A DNA stretch of 64,000 nt, taken from Paenibacillus sp. JDR-2. Its GTDB lineage: Bacteria; Bacillota; Bacilli; Paenibacillales; Paenibacillaceae. A program made the position numbers and the translations under genes. The stretch spans positions 6,393,501 to 6,457,500 of the forward strand of contig NC_012914.1 of NCBI RefSeq assembly GCF_000023585.1, written 5' to 3'. Every line of letters starts with the position of its first letter. Position 1 is the stretch's first letter. The notes under the pieces are model-generated. The model saw only the letters and a program-made list of their open reading frames with translations. It made no database searches and had not been told where the DNA came from. Positions 61,517 through 64,000 of the stretch are shown here, piece after piece.

Positions 61517-61544
61517 TTGACCTACACTAAGTGTAGCATATTAA
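61517..61544 (+). promoter_or_regulatory. MerR-type operator and promoter of the SDR gene
   Basis: CTACACTAAGTGTAG (61522-61536) is a perfect 7-bp dyad with a one-base centre. The -35 box TTGACC (61517-61522) touches it, and TATTAA (61539-61544) follows. MerR proteins bind in such spacers and twist the promoter. Confidence 0.6.
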
Positions 61545-61590
61545 GCTTTAAATCATGAAACGAAAAAACAATCATGAAAGAGGGATACTT

Positions 61591-62301
61591 TTGAAAAAGA
61601 CCGCATTTGTAACAGGAGCTAATAAAGGAATCGGATTTGAAATCGCCAAACAGCTGGGCGAAAAAGGCTGGCGGGTGGTCCTCGGCGCCCGAGACGCGCA
61701 GCGGGGCCATGTAGCCGTTTCCGAGCTGTCCGCTCAAGGATTGGATGCGGAATGGATTCAAATCGACATGACTGATTTGACGAGCATTGAAACAGCTTCG
61801 CAAATAATCAAGACGAAATATCCGGCGTTAAAGCTTCTGATTAACAACGCCGGCATGCCGGGCGCTTTTTCCAGCTCCTTTACGGATACGAAAGAAGAAG
61901 ATCTGCGTAACGCTTTTGAAGTAAATTTCTTCGGTACCTATCGCTTAAACCAGCGTTTGTTTTCGTTAATCAAGGATAACGAAGGCACGATCGTCAACGT
62001 ATCAACCGACATGGCGTCCCTTAACCATATGCAAAACGCCGAATTCACGTTAAACGCCTTCGATTATAACTCGTCTAAAACGGCCAACAATGCCATGACC
62101 CTATCGATGGCCTATGAATTAAGAAACAGCGTTGCTCAAGTGTTCGCCGTAACGCCGGGTTTCACGACGACCGATCTGAACGGCAATGCGGAAGGCGGTA
62201 AATCGAAGGCAGAAGGCGCTGCAATCATCGTAGGATACGCGACGGACGGTAAGCGGCATAACGGCGAATTTCTGAATGAGCAAGGCGTTATCGCGTGGTA
62301 A
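61591..62301 (+). CDS. Short-chain dehydrogenase/reductase under MerR control
   Basis: This 236-residue SDR has TGANKGIGFEIAKQLGEKGW (cofactor motif), LLINNAGMPG, NVSTDMAS (catalytic Ser region) and YNSSKTANNAMT (Tyr and Lys). It resembles carbonyl reductase-type SDRs. The best start is TTG at 61591 with AAAGAGGG upstream; an ATG at 61555 has no ribosome binding site. It is divergent from the MerR gene, which probably induces it in response to a reactive compound. Confidence 0.88.
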   Translation: MKKTAFVTGANKGIGFEIAKQLGEKGWRVVLGARDAQRGHVAVSELSAQGLDAEWIQIDMTDLTSIETASQIIKTKYPALKLLINNAGMPGAFSSSFTDTKEEDLRNAFEVNFFGTYRLNQRLFSLIKDNEGTIVNVSTDMASLNHMQNAEFTLNAFDYNSSKTANNAMTLSMAYELRNSVAQVFAVTPGFTTTDLNGNAEGGKSKAEGAAIIVGYATDGKRHNGEFLNEQGVIAW

Positions 62302-62339
62302 TCCGATTCGATGGGACAGCTTGCCCGTGAAAATCGCAA

Positions 62340-62371
62340 AAAAGCCAGCAGCCCTTCGGCTGCTGGCTTTT
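62340..62371. terminator. Bidirectional terminator
   Basis: AAAAGCCAGCAGCC and GGCTGCTGGCTTTT form a perfect 14-bp stem with a 4-base loop. It lies between the convergent SDR and glmS genes. Confidence 0.9.
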
Positions 62372-62398
62372 CATTATTCAAAACATCCTTGTAAAACC

Positions 62399-64000
62399 TT
62401 ATTCCACCGTAACCGACTTCGCCAGGTTACGCGGTTTATCAACGTCATGGCCAAGTGCCAGCGATGCGTAGTAGGAGATCAGCTGCAGCGGCACAACCGA
62501 CAGGGCTGGTGACAGAAGCGGCAACGTTTTCGGAATCGCGAACAATTCGTCAACCGATTTGCCTACCTCTACTTCGCTGCCTGCATTTGCAAGGCCCAGG
62601 ACATGAGCGCCGCGCGCTTTTACTTCCTTGATGTTGCTCAGTGTTTTTTCATACAGCTCTTCTTGCGTTACAAGCGCGATTACCGGAATACCGTCCTCGA
62701 TCAGAGCCAGCGTACCGTGCTTCAACTCGCCTGCCGCATAAGCTTCGGAGTGAATGTACGAAATTTCTTTCAGCTTCAGCGAGCCTTCTTGCGCGACTGC
62801 ATAGTCAACGCCGCGGCCGATGAAGAACAGGCTCTTATGATGCGAGATCGACTCTGCTACTTGCTTCAGAACCGGAGCATTTTCAAGAATGCTCTCTACT
62901 TGTTCCGGAAGCTCGTTCATTGCAGCGATGAGGCCGGCAACGGTTGCTTCGTCTTTTGTGCCAAGGATAGTAGCCAAGTGCAGACCAAACAGGTAGAAGG
63001 CAATCAGCTGCGATGTATAAGCTTTTGTCGATGCTACCGCAATTTCCGGACCTGCCCAAGTAACGAGCACGTCGTCCGCTTCACGGGCAACCGAGCTGCC
63101 TACAACGTTAGTGATCGCGAGAACGCGGGCACCGTTGCGTTGTGCTTCGCGAAGCGCTGCCAGCGTATCCGCTGTTTCGCCCGATTGGCTAACTACGATT
63201 ACAAGCGTATCCGGCGTAATAATTGGCGAGCGGTAACGGTATTCGGATGCTACATCCGTTTCAACCGGAATGCGTGCGAGCGATTCGATAACCGTTTTGC
63301 CAACCATGCCGGCATGATAGGCCGTGCCGCAAGCGACGATATGAACTTTACGGATCGATTTCACGTAATCCGCCGTCATCGTCAGCTCTTTCAGGTTTAC
63401 GGACTTGCCATCTTCCGCAATGCGGCCCAGCATGGTGTCACGGTAAGCCTTCGGCTGCTCGTAAATTTCTTTCAGCATAAAGTGATCAAATCCGGCTTTC
63501 TCCGCTGTCACAAGATCCCAATCGACATGGTATATTTCCTTGGAAATAAATTCGCCTTCTGTCGTCATGAGTTCGACACTATCGCGTGTCAATACAGCCA
63601 TTTCGCCGTCGTTCAAGATATATACATTTCGAGTATGCTCCAAAATTGCCGGAATATCCGACCCGATAAAGTTCTCGCCTTCGCCGACGCCGATAACAAG
63701 CGGGCTTGCAAAACGAACCGCAACCAGACGTTCTGGTTCGTATTCTGTCAATACGCCAAGCGCAAACGCGCCGCGCATGCGTTTTACGGCACGTTGTACC
63801 GCTTCGACAATGTTGCCGTCGTATTCGTCGGCAACCAAATGCGAGATAACCTCTGTGTCCGTCTCCGACACAAAACGATGTCCTTTCGCCATCAACTCAT
63901 CTTTCAGATCCAGGTAGTTTTCGACAATGCCGTTATGCACGACCGAGAACTTCGCCGAGTTATCCGTATGAGGATGCGAATTAACGTCCGATGGCTTGCC
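62399..64000 (-). CDS. glmS: Glutamine--fructose-6-phosphate aminotransferase, 5' end outside the window
   Basis: GlmS makes glucosamine-6-phosphate for cell-wall precursors. The frame is open through base 64000 and 533 codons are visible; the full enzyme has about 600-610 residues. Seen are part of the glutaminase domain (HPHTDNSAKFSVVHNGIVEN) and both isomerase domains with VACGTAYHAGM, VSQSGETADT and the C-terminal end DKPRNLAKSVTVE. The catalytic N-terminal Cys and any glmS ribozyme would lie outside the window. It is an ordinary essential gene and marks conserved chromosome. Confidence 0.97.
   Translation of the reverse strand, partial: GKPSDVNSHPHTDNSAKFSVVHNGIVENYLDLKDELMAKGHRFVSETDTEVISHLVADEYDGNIVEAVQRAVKRMRGAFALGVLTEYEPERLVAVRFASPLVIGVGEGENFIGSDIPAILEHTRNVYILNDGEMAVLTRDSVELMTTEGEFISKEIYHVDWDLVTAEKAGFDHFMLKEIYEQPKAYRDTMLGRIAEDGKSVNLKELTMTADYVKSIRKVHIVACGTAYHAGMVGKTVIESLARIPVETDVASEYRYRSPIITPDTLVIVVSQSGETADTLAALREAQRNGARVLAITNVVGSSVAREADDVLVTWAGPEIAVASTKAYTSQLIAFYLFGLHLATILGTKDEATVAGLIAAMNELPEQVESILENAPVLKQVAESISHHKSLFFIGRGVDYAVAQEGSLKLKEISYIHSEAYAAGELKHGTLALIEDGIPVIALVTQEELYEKTLSNIKEVKARGAHVLGLANAGSEVEVGKSVDELFAIPKTLPLLSPALSVVPLQLISYYASLALGHDVDKPRNLAKSVTVE

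Overview
The window looks like chromosomal DNA of a Paenibacillus-type member of the Bacillales. Supporting signs are strong GGAGG-type ribosome binding sites, frequent TTG and GTG starts, and three YesM/YesN two-component systems. Each of these sits beside an LplB/LplC-type sugar ABC transporter with a lipoprotein binding subunit. Many glycoside hydrolases, CcpA (cre) boxes and a Gram-positive type glmS fit the same picture. No rRNA, tRNA or CRISPR was seen. The assignment is inference from gene content, not a species identification.

Region by region. (1) 1-14220, minus strand: an alpha-mannoside locus. In transcription order it holds a sensor kinase, a response regulator, a binding protein, two permeases, a GH125 exo-alpha-mannosidase, a large uncharacterised clan GH-A hydrolase and a GH38 alpha-mannosidase cut by the window edge. 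(2) 14381-16508: an esterase, a lipoprotein and a small membrane protein. (3) 16605-25860: a second sugar locus. Two permeases, a binding protein, a ThuA-like protein and a Gfo/Idh/MocA dehydrogenase (a ThuA/ThuB-like pair) run leftward, and a sensor kinase and regulator run rightward from a shared control region. (4) 25867-27545: an AT-rich pair, a ketopantoate-reductase-like protein and a TetR regulator. (5) 27563-32115: a MalEFG-type transporter and lrgAB. (6) 32179-35268: a decayed IS1182-like element, a BlaI/BlaR1-like repressor and sensor pair with an unusual sensor domain, and a small DUF1330-like gene. (7) 35551-37752: an SDR, a SnoaL-like protein and a second Gfo/Idh/MocA enzyme. (8) 37793-44002: a vancomycin-resistance-like cluster. 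A VanR/VanS pair diverges from a D-Ala ligase, an alanine/serine racemase, a soluble VanY/VanXY-type peptidase and a membrane acyltransferase-like protein that resembles the N-terminal half of VanT. The cluster ends in a group of DnaA-box sequences. (9) 44029-46602: an AraC regulator and a sulfatase. (10) 46737-58819: a foldback repeat and an arabinoside locus (AraC regulator, kinase, regulator, binding protein, two permeases, GH51, GH2) with two cre sites. (11) 59011-64000: a glyoxalase-like protein, a SUKH/HEAT-like protein, an RCC1-repeat protein, a MerR regulator with an SDR, and the 3' part of glmS.

The sugar loci share one logic. The kinase probably senses a glycan or its bound form, the AraC-type regulator switches on the transporter, cytoplasmic glycosidases or dehydrogenases process the imported oligosaccharide, and CcpA represses when better sugars are present. 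The least expected system is the van-like cluster, where the two domains of the membrane serine racemase VanT seem to be encoded by separate genes in one operon behind a VanRS-type switch.
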